A stretch of DNA of 64,000 bases. It comes from Spirosoma taeanense (GTDB lineage: Bacteria > Bacteroidota > Bacteroidia > Cytophagales > Spirosomataceae). Shown here in pieces: positions 1-8,900 of the stretch. How positions within the stretch are numbered: position 1 is the first letter of the stretch; every line of letters begins with the position of its first letter. The position numbers and the translations under genes are program-made. The stretch spans positions 5,488,501 to 5,552,500 of the forward strand of contig NZ_CP053435.1 of the NCBI RefSeq assembly GCF_013127955.1, read 5' to 3'. A model generated the notes under the pieces. The model was not told the origin of the DNA. It worked only from the letters and a program-made list of their open reading frames with translations, and did no database searches.

Positions 1-266
1 TCAAAAAATTGCTCATCGTGCTGAGGAGCATTCGCCAGGGCCTGTTTGCGGGGCAGGTGCTGACCAACTACGTCATCGCGCAGCATATTCGTCTCGTCCG
101 AAATATGCGTCAGCGGCTCAACACCCGTTGTATCAACCTCGTTGAGCTGTTCCATCCACGTCAGCACACCATTGAGGCTGGCGAGCAGTTCGGCTTCTTC
201 TTCCGGCTGAACTTCCAGCCGGGCCAGATGAGCGATTTTATGGAGAGTTTCCTGATCGACTTTCAT
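1..266 (-). CDS. gatC: Asp-tRNA(Asn)/Glu-tRNA(Gln) amidotransferase subunit C, partial
   Basis: Reading the minus strand from the ATG at 266 gives MKVDQETLHKIAHLARLEV, then a Glu-rich turn, ..LNGVLTWMEQLNEVDTTGVEPL, and an ending in ..PQHDEQFF at the window edge. This is the GatC fold: N-terminal helix with the HLARLE motif, then the Glu/Asp-V-DT-GVEP linker. GatC stabilises GatA in the GatCAB complex, which converts mischarged Glu-tRNA(Gln) or Asp-tRNA(Asn) to the amidated form in the cytoplasm. The 88 codons visible are close to the usual 95, so only a few C-terminal residues are missing. It lies 48 bases downstream of plsC on the same strand and may share its transcript. The forward ORF over the same bases is a shadow. 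Confidence 0.88.
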   Translation of the reverse strand, partial: MKVDQETLHKIAHLARLEVQPEEEAELLASLNGVLTWMEQLNEVDTTGVEPLTHISDETNMLRDDVVGQHLPRKQALANAPQHDEQFF

Positions 267-314
267 GCTATCTACTTGTTTAACTACGTCCCGGAACCGA
301 CATGGGCAACAAAA

Positions 315-1049
315 TTAGGCCGTAACGGCCGCTCCCTTCATCAATTCCTGATCAATGATGCGATACGTTTCCTCCTTCAGCCATTCAATGTCGTTGGGGG
401 TCATGCCCGTCGTTTCAATCGGTTCATGAATTACCGCCCGAAGCGGCCCCCAATGCATCCGTAGCTTTTTCTTGTCCGGTAGAATCCGGTGATCGTCCAG
501 TAGCGTTATGGGCACAATTGGAACCTGCTGCTGAACGGCCATAATGAAGGCGCCGTCCTTGAATGGATGGTGCATTTTGGGTGGATGTTTGGCCCGGATG
601 CCACCTTCCGGAAAAATCATGATGCTGCGGCCGGATGCCAGCAGCCGGATAGATTTAGCCAGCGAGTAGGCGCGGCTGTTCGGCTGCGACCGATCGACCT
701 GCACATGAAGCTTGGCGAACATATAGCCCAGCAAGGGAATCTTTTTTACCTCGCTCTTACCAACAAACGCGTAATAGTTCCGAACTACTACGCCCATTAC
801 GGCAATATCCAGATATGAAAAATGATTGGCGCAGAATACATACGCCTGCTTCGGGTCGGGCCGGAACCGATGTTCGACCCGCACGGGCATACCAATTCCC
901 CAGAAATACAGGAAGCCCCAAACCCGATTGACTTTGTGCGCCAGTGGCTTCCATTCCTCGCGCTGCAGAAACACAAACTGAAACGGAAACAGGACCAGAT
1001 ACAAGGCCACAATGTAAAAGGCGCACCAGATGGAATAAAGTAGTCGCAT
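315..1049 (-). CDS. plsC: 1-acyl-sn-glycerol-3-phosphate acyltransferase
   Basis: This is a PlsC-family acyltransferase of about 244 residues that makes phosphatidic acid from lysophosphatidic acid at the inner membrane. The catalytic H-x4-D motif reads NHFSYLD near residues 75-81 and the glycerol-phosphate binding motif FPEGGIR lies near residue 146. A hydrophobic N-terminal anchor (residues 4-28) precedes them. I chose the ATG that gives MRLLYSIWCAFYIV; an in-frame ATG at 1100 adds 17 residues of non-family sequence and would nearly touch purH. It is 80 bases downstream of purH on the same strand and is followed by gatC. The family assignment is secure; the exact acyl substrate cannot be read from sequence. 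Confidence 0.9.
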   Translation of the reverse strand: MRLLYSIWCAFYIVALYLVLFPFQFVFLQREEWKPLAHKVNRVWGFLYFWGIGMPVRVEHRFRPDPKQAYVFCANHFSYLDIAVMGVVVRNYYAFVGKSEVKKIPLLGYMFAKLHVQVDRSQPNSRAYSLAKSIRLLASGRSIMIFPEGGIRAKHPPKMHHPFKDGAFIMAVQQQVPIVPITLLDDHRILPDKKKLRMHWGPLRAVIHEPIETTGMTPNDIEWLKEETYRIIDQELMKGAAVTA

Positions 1050-1129
1050 GGGCTCTGGATTGGCTTTCGGTGGGGCGTAACAACAAGCGATCGCCCCCAA
1101 AGAAAAAGTAAATCCTGGGTTCTGGTTAA

Positions 1130-2689
1130 TTAGTGTTTGAAGTGCCGCACGCCCGTGGTGACCATGGATAGACCGTGCTGGTTGCAGTAGTCGATCGAAT
1201 CCTGGTCGCGAATCGAGCCGCCGGGCTGAACGACCGCCGTAATTCCTGCCTGATCAGCAATTTCAACGCAGTCGGGAAACGGGAAGAATGCATCCGACGC
1301 CATAACCGCTCCTTTCAGATCAAACCCGAACGAGTTGGCTTTTTCAATGGCCTGCCGCAGCGCATCGACGCGGGAGGTCTGCCCGACGCCACTGGCCAGC
1401 AACTGATTTTCTTTGGCCAGCACGATTGTATTCGATTTGGTATGCTTACACACTTTTAGGGCAAACTCCAGCGCCCGCAGCTCGCTCGCCGATGGTTCTT
1501 TGATCGTTGCCGTTTTAAACTGATCGGCGGTTTCGGTCTGGTCATCTTTATCCTGCTCCAGAACGCCGTTCAGGATTGTTTTGAACATCACCGATGGTAG
1601 AGCAACTGCTTTACGTTTCAGCAGGATACGATTCTTCTTCGATTTCAGTACGTCCAGGGCCTCGGGCGCGTAATCGGGCGCAATGAGAATTTCCATGAAC
1701 AGCTTATTCAGCTCTTCGGCCGTTTCCAGATTGACTGGCGTATTGGTAATCACAACGCCCCCGAAAGCTGAAACCGGATCGCAGGCCAGCGCGTTGAGGT
1801 ATGCTTCTTTACCGCTCGAAGCAGTCGCAATTCCGCAGGCGTTTGTATGCTTGATGATGGCAAAGGCCGCCCCGTTAGCGTTTCTGAATTCATCAATCAG
1901 GTTTACGCAGGCATCTACGTCAACCAGGTTGTTGTACGAAAGCTCCTTGCCGTGCAGCTTCTCGAACATGGCGTCCAGATCGCCGTAGAAGGTTGCCTGC
2001 TGGTGCGGGTTTTCGCCGTAGCGAAGATGATTGGCGGGTAACTTCCTGAAATCGGCAATGTCGCCGGTGGCCTCCTTCTGCTGGCCCGAAACCACATCAG
2101 CCTCCGAACTGAAATAGGCCTGAATGGCGGTATCGTAGTACGACGTAACGCCGAAAGCCTTCCGGGCATACTGCCGACGATCGGCCAGATCGGTCGCGCC
2201 GTTTTTCTCGTTCAGGAGCGTTACCACCTCGGCGTATTGACTGCGCGACGACACGATCAGCACGTCGTTGTAGTTTTTGGCAGCCGCCCGGATGAGCGAG
2301 ATTCCGCCGATATCAATTTTTTCGATGACATCCTCGTCCGACGCGCCCGACGCAACCGTTTCTTCGAAAGGATACAGATCGACCACAACCAGATCAATCG
2401 GTGGAATCCGGTGCCGCTCGGCCTGCGCAAGGTCTTCCGGCAATTCGCGCCGGTACAGAATACCACCCATTACGGCCGGATGCAGCGTTTTAACCCGCCC
2501 GCCGAAGATGGACGGGTAGCCGGTCAGATCTTCGACGGGCGTAACGGGAATACCAAGCTGTTCAATGAACGTCTGGGTGCCACCTGTGGAGTAGAGTTTA
2601 ACATTCTGCTCGTGCAGCAGCCGAACCAGGGGTTCAAGGCCATCTTTATAATAGACAGAAATTAGCGCGGAGGAGATCTTAAGCGACAT
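1130..2689 (-). CDS. purH: Bifunctional AICAR formyltransferase / IMP cyclohydrolase
   Basis: A 519-residue PurH, the normal length. It catalyses the last two steps of de novo IMP synthesis: formylation of AICAR with 10-formyl-THF, then ring closure. The N-terminal MGS-like cyclohydrolase domain (about 1-150) contains the LYSTGGT and VKTLHP motifs. The C-terminal transformylase domain contains IKHTNACG near residue 280 and ends in the conserved GVRHFKH. The start MSLKISSALISVYYKDG matches the family. It is divergent from the flippase at 2837; a TATCTTTG -7 box lies at 2777-2784 on the minus strand. No neighbouring purine gene is present, so it is not in a pur cluster here. Confidence 0.96.
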   Translation of the reverse strand: MSLKISSALISVYYKDGLEPLVRLLHEQNVKLYSTGGTQTFIEQLGIPVTPVEDLTGYPSIFGGRVKTLHPAVMGGILYRRELPEDLAQAERHRIPPIDLVVVDLYPFEETVASGASDEDVIEKIDIGGISLIRAAAKNYNDVLIVSSRSQYAEVVTLLNEKNGATDLADRRQYARKAFGVTSYYDTAIQAYFSSEADVVSGQQKEATGDIADFRKLPANHLRYGENPHQQATFYGDLDAMFEKLHGKELSYNNLVDVDACVNLIDEFRNANGAAFAIIKHTNACGIATASSGKEAYLNALACDPVSAFGGVVITNTPVNLETAEELNKLFMEILIAPDYAPEALDVLKSKKNRILLKRKAVALPSVMFKTILNGVLEQDKDDQTETADQFKTATIKEPSASELRALEFALKVCKHTKSNTIVLAKENQLLASGVGQTSRVDALRQAIEKANSFGFDLKGAVMASDAFFPFPDCVEIADQAGITAVVQPGGSIRDQDSIDYCNQHGLSMVTTGVRHFKH

Positions 2690-2776
2690 AGGAACGACCG
2701 GAAAACAGGTGCCCGGCGATTGCTGGTTAGTTGGCTGTTGACCCGAAACAGCCGGGAGCTGTTTCGATCAGAAGCG

Positions 2777-2803
2777 CAAAGATAACCAAAGGTCTTAACT
2801 TTG
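2777..2803. promoter_or_regulatory. Divergent Bacteroidota-type -7 boxes between purH and the flippase
   Basis: On the minus strand 2777-2784 reads TATCTTTG, and on the plus strand 2796-2803 reads TAACTTTG. Both match the Bacteroidota housekeeping -7 consensus TAnnTTTG exactly. They lie back to back, 11 bases apart, and point to purH (ATG at 2689) and the flippase (ATG at 2837). I see no clear TTTG -33 element for either, so activity is inferred from the -7 boxes and position alone. Confidence 0.5.
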
Positions 2804-2836
2804 TCAGCCCGGATAAGCCGGCTGTTATTACCCCGA

Positions 2837-4387
2837 ATGAGTACATTTAAAAAACTAGCCAGCGATACGGCCCTGTACGGCATCAGCACTATCCTGGGCC
2901 GGATGCTGAATTACGTGCTGGTCCCGATCCAGACGTATGCGTTCGCGAGACCGAAAGAGCTGTCGTCCAACGTTGAGTTTTACAGTTATATCGCCTTACT
3001 GCTGGTGATTTACACGCTGGGGCTGGAAACGGCTTTTTTCCGGTTTTCGGCCCGCAAGCCCGAAACCACGGCCGTCGTTTTCAGCAACACGCTGAGTATG
3101 GTAATCGTCATTACGACCGTAGCGACAGTTCTGCTGCTCTGGTTCGCCCCCGAAATTGCGGTCTGGCTCAATTACCCGAATCAGGCTACGTTTATTCGCT
3201 GGTCGGCGCTGATAGTGGCAATTGACGCCGTCATGGCCATTCCGTTTGCGCGGCTGCGGGTTGAGAATAAAGCCAGGCAGTTCGTCGTGGCCCGGATGCT
3301 CAACATTGCTATTGTTGTCGCCCTGAACGTCCTGTTTCTCATTGTTTGCCCAGACATTCTCAATGGAAAATATCTGTCGGCCCTGCAACCGCTGGTGCGT
3401 TCTGTTTACGACCCCTCCATAGGCCCCGGCTATATTTTCCTGGCTAACCTGCTGGGTAATCTCTGCTATTTTGTTCTGCTGCGCGGGGCCTTCCGGGGCT
3501 TTCGGTTCCGGCTCAACTGGGGCGACATTCGCATCCTGTATGTTTACGCCTTTCCGATTATGCTGACGGGCCTGGCGAACGTAGTCAATAACCTGACCGA
3601 CCGCCTGTTCCTGCGCCATTACCTACCCGACGATTTTTATCCGGGCCTGACGAACGAAGATGCCCTGGGTATTTACGGTAACTGTTTCAAGTTATCGGTT
3701 TTTATGGCGCTGGTGACGACCTCCTTCCGACTGGCCGCTGATCCGTTTTTTTTCACCCGCGCCGAAGATAAGAACGCACCCGATCTGCTGGCCCGCGTAA
3801 CAAAGTGGTTCACCATCGTTTGCGTGTTTATCTGGGTGGGCGTGAGCCTGAACTTAGATATTCTGGGTAAAATCATGCTGGCCCCAGCCTATCGACGAGG
3901 ACTGGACGTAGTGCCACTCCTGCTACTGGGCAATCTGTTCCTGGGCGTTTACCAGAACATTGCCTTCTGGTTCAAGCTCACCGACAAAACCAAGTTTGGT
4001 ACGCTCATCACCGGCATTGGAGCGGCCATTACGATTCTGGGGAACATCCTGCTAATTCCGGTCATGGGCTATATGGGCTGCGCTGTAGCGTTTCTGACGT
4101 CCAGCTTTGTGATGATGGCAATTTGCTACGGGCTGGGCCGTAAATATTACCCGGTTCCGTATGAAGTTGGGTCGGCGGTTGCTTATGTCCTGGGAGCGGG
4201 ACTGCTGATTTACGCATCCCTGTGGATCGATATTCCTAACCTCTGGATGGCAGTGCCTTTCCATCTGGTGCTGTTCGGGCTGTTTACGGCCGTGATTATC
4301 TTTCTGGAGCGCGACAGTCTGCAACCGCTGATCGCGCGCTTCCGCCAACGCAAACCGGCTCCGGCCGGGCCAACAGAGCTTAAGTAA
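2837..4387 (+). CDS. Polysaccharide/lipid flippase of the MOP superfamily
   Basis: A 516-residue integral membrane protein with about 14 hydrophobic segments, beginning MSTFKKLASDTALYGIST. This opening is typical of Wzx-like polysaccharide biosynthesis transporters (GILGRMLNYVLVPIQTYAF, then charged loops with ETAFFRFSAR). Such proteins flip undecaprenyl-linked oligosaccharides or related lipid intermediates across the inner membrane. No glycosyltransferases flank it, so the substrate is unknown; in Bacteroidota a lone copy beside housekeeping genes is common. The start at 2837 is preferred over an in-frame ATG at 2801, because the latter falls inside the -7 promoter box. The C-terminus is a short charged tail (RQRKPAPAGPTELK). 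Confidence 0.85.
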   Translation: MSTFKKLASDTALYGISTILGRMLNYVLVPIQTYAFARPKELSSNVEFYSYIALLLVIYTLGLETAFFRFSARKPETTAVVFSNTLSMVIVITTVATVLLLWFAPEIAVWLNYPNQATFIRWSALIVAIDAVMAIPFARLRVENKARQFVVARMLNIAIVVALNVLFLIVCPDILNGKYLSALQPLVRSVYDPSIGPGYIFLANLLGNLCYFVLLRGAFRGFRFRLNWGDIRILYVYAFPIMLTGLANVVNNLTDRLFLRHYLPDDFYPGLTNEDALGIYGNCFKLSVFMALVTTSFRLAADPFFFTRAEDKNAPDLLARVTKWFTIVCVFIWVGVSLNLDILGKIMLAPAYRRGLDVVPLLLLGNLFLGVYQNIAFWFKLTDKTKFGTLITGIGAAITILGNILLIPVMGYMGCAVAFLTSSFVMMAICYGLGRKYYPVPYEVGSAVAYVLGAGLLIYASLWIDIPNLWMAVPFHLVLFGLFTAVIIFLERDSLQPLIARFRQRKPAPAGPTELK

Positions 4388-4411
4388 CCATACACGGCCA
4401 GCTTTCGGACC

Positions 4412-5311
4412 TTATTTTGTCCGTAGATTCTCACCGGCCACCCGCGCCGTTCGGCCACGTACGGCCGAGGCAATAAAGAAGCCCGTTGCCCGACGTCCGT
4501 TTCCATTCGTGTTGATAATGTTGGTGGGTACATTAGCCGGGGGCGTAGCAAACAATCCGCCGTTGGTAATCTGGTTCTGTAGCTGCTGCCAGAATTCGAA
4601 AGCTTCGGGGGTCAGCGACATGATTTCTACCTTCACCGTATCATTAAGATTATAGAGACTGTCAGGGTTGACTGACTGCCGGAACGGACGAATAAATACC
4701 AGCCCATCGGTATCGGCGCTACCGGGAAACGACCCATCTTTCACCGTAATAATATCGCGGGGTTTGTTCTGCAGCGTGCCATTCCGGTAGTACCGAATCC
4801 GGTAGTAATCCGTAGCGCCGGGCAGATCGCGGGCAAAAAACTCAGCCTGATACCCCTCCGTTGATGATAAGGGATTGATCTTTTGTTTGCTGAACACCAG
4901 CGAATCCACCACTGGTACCCGATTCATCCGGCTGGTAGCGCGGTAGGTTTCGCCCTGAAAGGTAATATTCAGGTTGTACGTCTGCCCAATACGGCCGAGC
5001 GTGTCTTTACCGGTTGGCTGCCAGACGTAATAGCCATCGTTATCGGGATCGGTGAATGAAAAGTTTCGGCCGTTATTGTTCCTCACCTGCACGGTGGCAC
5101 CGATAGCCGGTGGCGGTGTGCCGTTGTCAAGGTAGGCTGCCGTTTGCGTGAGCCGGATCGATTGTGGGCCGGGCAGATCGGTCAGGGTGCCATCGACCGA
5201 CAGTTGTGTAGGCCCGGTATCGAGTTTAGCATCAATGACTGTCTCACAGCCTGTCAGCAGCAGACTTAGAACAAGCCCTGAGAAAAGCAGGTATATCGAA
5301 AATCGGTTCAT
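4412..5311 (-). CDS. DUF4249 family lipoprotein
   Basis: A 299-residue lipoprotein: the signal peptide ends in the lipobox LLTGC with Cys22 as the lipidation site. The body (CETVIDAKLDTGPTQLSVDGTLTDLPGPQSIRL...) is the DUF4249 family, beta-rich, with a GATVQVRNNNG stretch around residue 85. DUF4249 proteins are characteristic of Bacteroidota and are usually encoded next to a TonB-dependent receptor, as here; the receptor gene ends 31 bases upstream and is read in the same direction. By analogy it is an outer-membrane accessory protein of the receptor. The function has not been established experimentally for the family as far as I know, and no substrate can be inferred. Confidence 0.85.
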   Translation of the reverse strand: MNRFSIYLLFSGLVLSLLLTGCETVIDAKLDTGPTQLSVDGTLTDLPGPQSIRLTQTAAYLDNGTPPPAIGATVQVRNNNGRNFSFTDPDNDGYYVWQPTGKDTLGRIGQTYNLNITFQGETYRATSRMNRVPVVDSLVFSKQKINPLSSTEGYQAEFFARDLPGATDYYRIRYYRNGTLQNKPRDIITVKDGSFPGSADTDGLVFIRPFRQSVNPDSLYNLNDTVKVEIMSLTPEAFEFWQQLQNQITNGGLFATPPANVPTNIINTNGNGRRATGFFIASAVRGRTARVAGENLRTK

Positions 5312-5342
5312 GACGCATAGGCAGGATTATCTCCAGCCAGGC

Positions 5343-7769
5343 TTAAAATTTGAAATTATAGGTCACCGATGGTATGGCCGTGGCAAAGACGGAATAGCGT
5401 ACGGCTTCCGTCAGGCGGGGATTATCAGTATTTGGTCGGAAAAAGACCGAAAAGGGATTCTTCCGGGCATACACATTATAGACCGAAAACACCCAGTTGT
5501 CTTCTTTACGTTTACCCGGTCGACGGCGTCCCTGTAGCGTAGCGGCCAGATCGAGACGGTGGTACGTTGGAATTCGGTAGTTGTTACGGGCGTTGTCAGC
5601 GTTCTGTGGAACCACGTAGCCGCCGTATTCAAAGCGGTTGGTAGGAAAGGTAGCGGGCGTACCGCTGGCCAGCGTAAAGGTTGCCGAGAAATTCCAGCGT
5701 TTGGCCTGGGGTGGATCAACCAGCAGTACCGTAGTGAGCGTGTGGCGTTTGTCGAATCGCGCCGGGAACCAGTTGCCGTTGTTGATTCCGGTCACCTGCC
5801 GTTCGGTTTTAGCCAGCGTATAGCTCACCCAGCCGTTGATGGTTCCCCGGTTGCGCTTTACGTAAAATTCGGCCCCGTAGGTCCGCCCGTTGCCGCTCAG
5901 CAAATCGCCCTCCAGAAACTTGTTCAGAATCAGGTTGGCGCCGTCGATATAGTCAATTTGGTTATGGAGCCATTTGTAATACCCTTCTACCGAGGCTTCG
6001 AACTCGTTAGCCGCGCCAAAGTTGCGGAAATACCCGCCCGCAATCTGATCGGCAATCTGCGGTTTAATGTTATTGGTCGAAGGCGTCCAGACATCCAGCG
6101 GTGTAGAAGCCGTCGTATTTGAAACGAGGTGGATGTACTGCGCCAGACGGTTATAGCTGAGTTTAAGCGAACTGTTGTCAGATAGCTCATACTTAGCCGC
6201 AAAGCGGGGCTCCCAGTTGCCGTACGTCTGGATGGTTTCCCCTCGTCTATAGGTTTGGATCGCGATTGGATTACGACGCTGGCCGGCCGGAACATCGGTC
6301 GCAAAAGTATAGGCTTCGCCCGGCCCAATGTAATTATAGAGTGAATAGCGCAACCCATACTGAAGCTGCAACCGGCGCGACATCTGTTGCTCATTGCCTA
6401 TGTACAGCGCGTTTTCCAAACCGTATTTGCTTTCCAGCCCGAACGTCCGGACACTGCCCGAACTGGCAGCCGTTGCCGTACCAGGCTGAAAATCGTGTAG
6501 AATGCTCTGGCCTCCGAACGTAATGGTGTTTTTACCCAGAAACAGCGTAAAATCGGGCTTGAGGCTGTAATCGACGATGCGCGAGTTGGTACGGAAATAA
6601 TCGTTTTTGTTTTCCTCCTTACGTTTCAGGTCGGAGTCGAGCGAGTAATCGTAGTTGCTGTAGTAAGCAGTCGTGTTCAGAAACAGCCGGTCGCTGAATA
6701 CGTGATTCCAGCGGGCCGAAGCCGTGCCATTGCCCCAGTTGAAGCCAAAATCGGCCCCAAACACGTCGCGCCCGAAATAACCCGACAGAAACACTGTGTT
6801 CTTGTCATTGACGTGGTAGTTCGCTTTAGCGGTAAGATCATAAAAATAAAATTTTGAGCCTCTCAGGTCATCGTTCAGGAACGGCTGAGCCAGGATGTCG
6901 GCATAGGATCGCCGACCGGCGATGATAAACGAACCTTTTCCTTTGAAAAGAGGACGCTCGTAGGACAGCCGGCTAAATATCAGTCCGATCCCGCCGTTGA
7001 GCTCGGGCTTTTTGGCGTTGCCTTCTTTTAGCCGAACGTCCAGAATCGACGAGATTCGTCCGCCATACAGGGCCGGAATGCCGCCTTTAATCAGTTTGAC
7101 ATCCTTGACCGCGTCGGGGTTGAAGACCGAAAAAAAACCAAACAGGTGCGAAGAGTTATAAACGGGCGCTTCGTCGAGCAGAACCAGATTTTGATCAATA
7201 CTGCCGCCCCGGACGTTGAAGCCCGTTGCCCCCTCCCCAACCGTTGAAACACCCGGCAGCAACTGAATACTACGTACAACGTCCACCTCACCAAGCAGCG
7301 CCGGAATCCGTTGCAGCGTCTTTACGTCTATCCGGTTAACGCTCATCTCAATGTTTTTTACGTTGTCATCTTCGCGCCGGGTCGAAACCACCACTTCCTG
7401 CAGTTGCTTTCCTTCTTCCGTAAGTTCAAGGTCCAGACGCCGGTTCTGATCAGTTAGAGCAACGGTTTTAGTTTGTTTTTCGTAGCCTACGTACGAGATC
7501 ACGAGAGTGTAGGTCCCGGCAGGCACGGTAATGGCATAGAAGCCGTAGCTATTCGTAACGGCGCCTGTACCCGTCTCCTTTACGTAAACCGATACACCGA
7601 TGAGCCCCTCGCCATTCGCAGCGTCCCGGATGTATCCGCTAACGGTCAGGTTTGCCTGCGCAGAGTTGCGACCAAGCACATTCTGACTCGCCTGCGCGAC
7701 AGCATTTGTGAATGGCGTCAACACAGTAACCAGACAAAGCACGTATAACAGAACGAAATTATGTTTCAT
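5343..7769 (-). CDS. TonB-dependent receptor with carboxypeptidase-like regulatory domain
   Basis: An 808-residue outer-membrane receptor. Order of parts: signal peptide (about 1-25, ending AVAQA); a carboxypeptidase-D regulatory-like beta-sandwich (about 43-108, with GYIRDAANGEGLIGVSVYV); a plug domain (about 130-250, with LPGVSTVGEGATGFNVRGGS); and a beta-barrel ending in SVTYNFKF with the C-terminal Phe typical of outer-membrane proteins. It takes up a large ligand using TonB energy; the ligand is not evident. It is cotranscribed with the DUF4249 gene. A TACTTTTG -7 box lies at 7829-7836, about 60 bases before the start. It lacks a SusD partner, so it is not a typical polysaccharide locus. 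Confidence 0.93.
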   Translation of the reverse strand: MKHNFVLLYVLCLVTVLTPFTNAVAQASQNVLGRNSAQANLTVSGYIRDAANGEGLIGVSVYVKETGTGAVTNSYGFYAITVPAGTYTLVISYVGYEKQTKTVALTDQNRRLDLELTEEGKQLQEVVVSTRREDDNVKNIEMSVNRIDVKTLQRIPALLGEVDVVRSIQLLPGVSTVGEGATGFNVRGGSIDQNLVLLDEAPVYNSSHLFGFFSVFNPDAVKDVKLIKGGIPALYGGRISSILDVRLKEGNAKKPELNGGIGLIFSRLSYERPLFKGKGSFIIAGRRSYADILAQPFLNDDLRGSKFYFYDLTAKANYHVNDKNTVFLSGYFGRDVFGADFGFNWGNGTASARWNHVFSDRLFLNTTAYYSNYDYSLDSDLKRKEENKNDYFRTNSRIVDYSLKPDFTLFLGKNTITFGGQSILHDFQPGTATAASSGSVRTFGLESKYGLENALYIGNEQQMSRRLQLQYGLRYSLYNYIGPGEAYTFATDVPAGQRRNPIAIQTYRRGETIQTYGNWEPRFAAKYELSDNSSLKLSYNRLAQYIHLVSNTTASTPLDVWTPSTNNIKPQIADQIAGGYFRNFGAANEFEASVEGYYKWLHNQIDYIDGANLILNKFLEGDLLSGNGRTYGAEFYVKRNRGTINGWVSYTLAKTERQVTGINNGNWFPARFDKRHTLTTVLLVDPPQAKRWNFSATFTLASGTPATFPTNRFEYGGYVVPQNADNARNNYRIPTYHRLDLAATLQGRRRPGKRKEDNWVFSVYNVYARKNPFSVFFRPNTDNPRLTEAVRYSVFATAIPSVTYNFKF

Positions 7770-7828
7770 AGCGTAGCAAGCGCGTAAGGACTTGTCTGGC
7801 CGGTTACGCGAACAAATTCATGACGAAG

Positions 7829-7836
7829 CAAAAGTA
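7829..7836 (-). promoter_or_regulatory. -7 box of the TonB receptor / DUF4249 operon
   Basis: The minus strand reads TACTTTTG here, an exact match to TAnnTTTG, about 60 bases upstream of the receptor start. No convincing TTTG lies 19-20 bases further upstream, so this is a partial promoter match. Confidence 0.4.
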
Positions 7837-7994
7837 CGTCTGGACAGAAGCCGCTTGACTGAAAATTAGATGAACCAGCGAATCGAGAGGCTGAACGGCG
7901 CGCGGGATAGGATAAAACCTTTAAAGGGTCTATGGGCAAAAGCAGGGAAACCCTATGCCATTACCAATTGTCGTTACGTCTGAATAGACCCGAC

Positions 7995-8870
7995 TTAGCT
8001 ATCCTGTTTCTGAATTTCCTTAATCAGCTTTTTTGCTTTGGCGGGATCTGTTTCCGGAAACCGGGTTGGTAAAGACTCCAATACCTCCGCCAGAATGGTA
8101 GCGATAATGAGCTGTTGATTTGGCCGGTCATCGCTCGGGATCACGTACCAGGGATTCTGTCGGGTAGCCGTCGCATTAATCGTGTCTTCATAAGCCCGCA
8201 TGTACGCTGGCCAGTGCTGCCGCTCCTCCAGATCGCTCTCGCTCAGCTTCCATTGCTTCTCGGTGTCGCTCAGGCGGGCAATGAGCCGCTTACCCTGCTC
8301 TTCTTTCGATACGTGCAGATAAAATTTGACAATAGGAAAACCATTGCGAAACAGGTAATCCTCAAAATGCACAATGTCGCCAAAACGCTGCTTCCAGAGC
8401 GTTTTCTCATCCTTTGGCAGCAGATTCTCGGGTATATTACTCTGGCTTAGCCGATCCGGATGAACCCGCAGGGTCAGCACTTCTTCGTAATAGGTGCGGT
8501 TGAAAATACCCATGTAGCCCCGTTCGGGTAGCTCCTGCCAAAACCGCCACAGAAAATCATGCTTCAGATCCGTCTTTTCGGGTTTGGTGAAAGCCGCCAT
8601 CTTAAACCGCGACGGATTAACGCCCTTAAACACGTGCCGGATGCTGCTGTCTTTACCCCCAGCGTCCATCGCCTGAAATAAGACCAGCAACCCGTAATGC
8701 TCGTCGGCATGCATTCGATTCTGAGCCTGATCCATACGCGTAGCCAGTTCATCAAGCTGGTGGGCCCGATCCGTTTCGTCGACGTAAAACGGATCAATCC
8801 GCGTAGGCGTACCGGCGACCGAGAACTTGTTGTGTCCGTCGTAACGGAATTGTTTGCTATTGAATTTCAT
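7995..8870 (-). CDS. PPK2 family polyphosphate kinase, second of a tandem pair
   Basis: A polyphosphate:nucleotide phosphotransferase of about 291 residues. The P-loop reads MDAGGKDSSIRHVF near residue 68 and the second conserved block FNRTYYEEVL near residue 133; the lid region carries RLSDTEKQWKLSESD. PPK2 enzymes use polyphosphate to phosphorylate nucleotides (GDP, ADP or AMP, depending on class) in the cytoplasm. The single-domain length and the FRYDG N-terminus fit the subgroup annotated as PPK2-related. The start MKFNSKQFRYDG aligns with the neighbouring paralogue; an ATG 15 bases upstream is possible. It follows the first PPK2 closely, suggesting one transcript. Class I versus class III cannot be decided from the motifs. 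Confidence 0.9.
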   Translation of the reverse strand: MKFNSKQFRYDGHNKFSVAGTPTRIDPFYVDETDRAHQLDELATRMDQAQNRMHADEHYGLLVLFQAMDAGGKDSSIRHVFKGVNPSRFKMAAFTKPEKTDLKHDFLWRFWQELPERGYMGIFNRTYYEEVLTLRVHPDRLSQSNIPENLLPKDEKTLWKQRFGDIVHFEDYLFRNGFPIVKFYLHVSKEEQGKRLIARLSDTEKQWKLSESDLEERQHWPAYMRAYEDTINATATRQNPWYVIPSDDRPNQQLIIATILAEVLESLPTRFPETDPAKAKKLIKEIQKQDS

Positions 8871-8900
8871 AACGTTTGCGGACAAAACAACCTCGGTCGA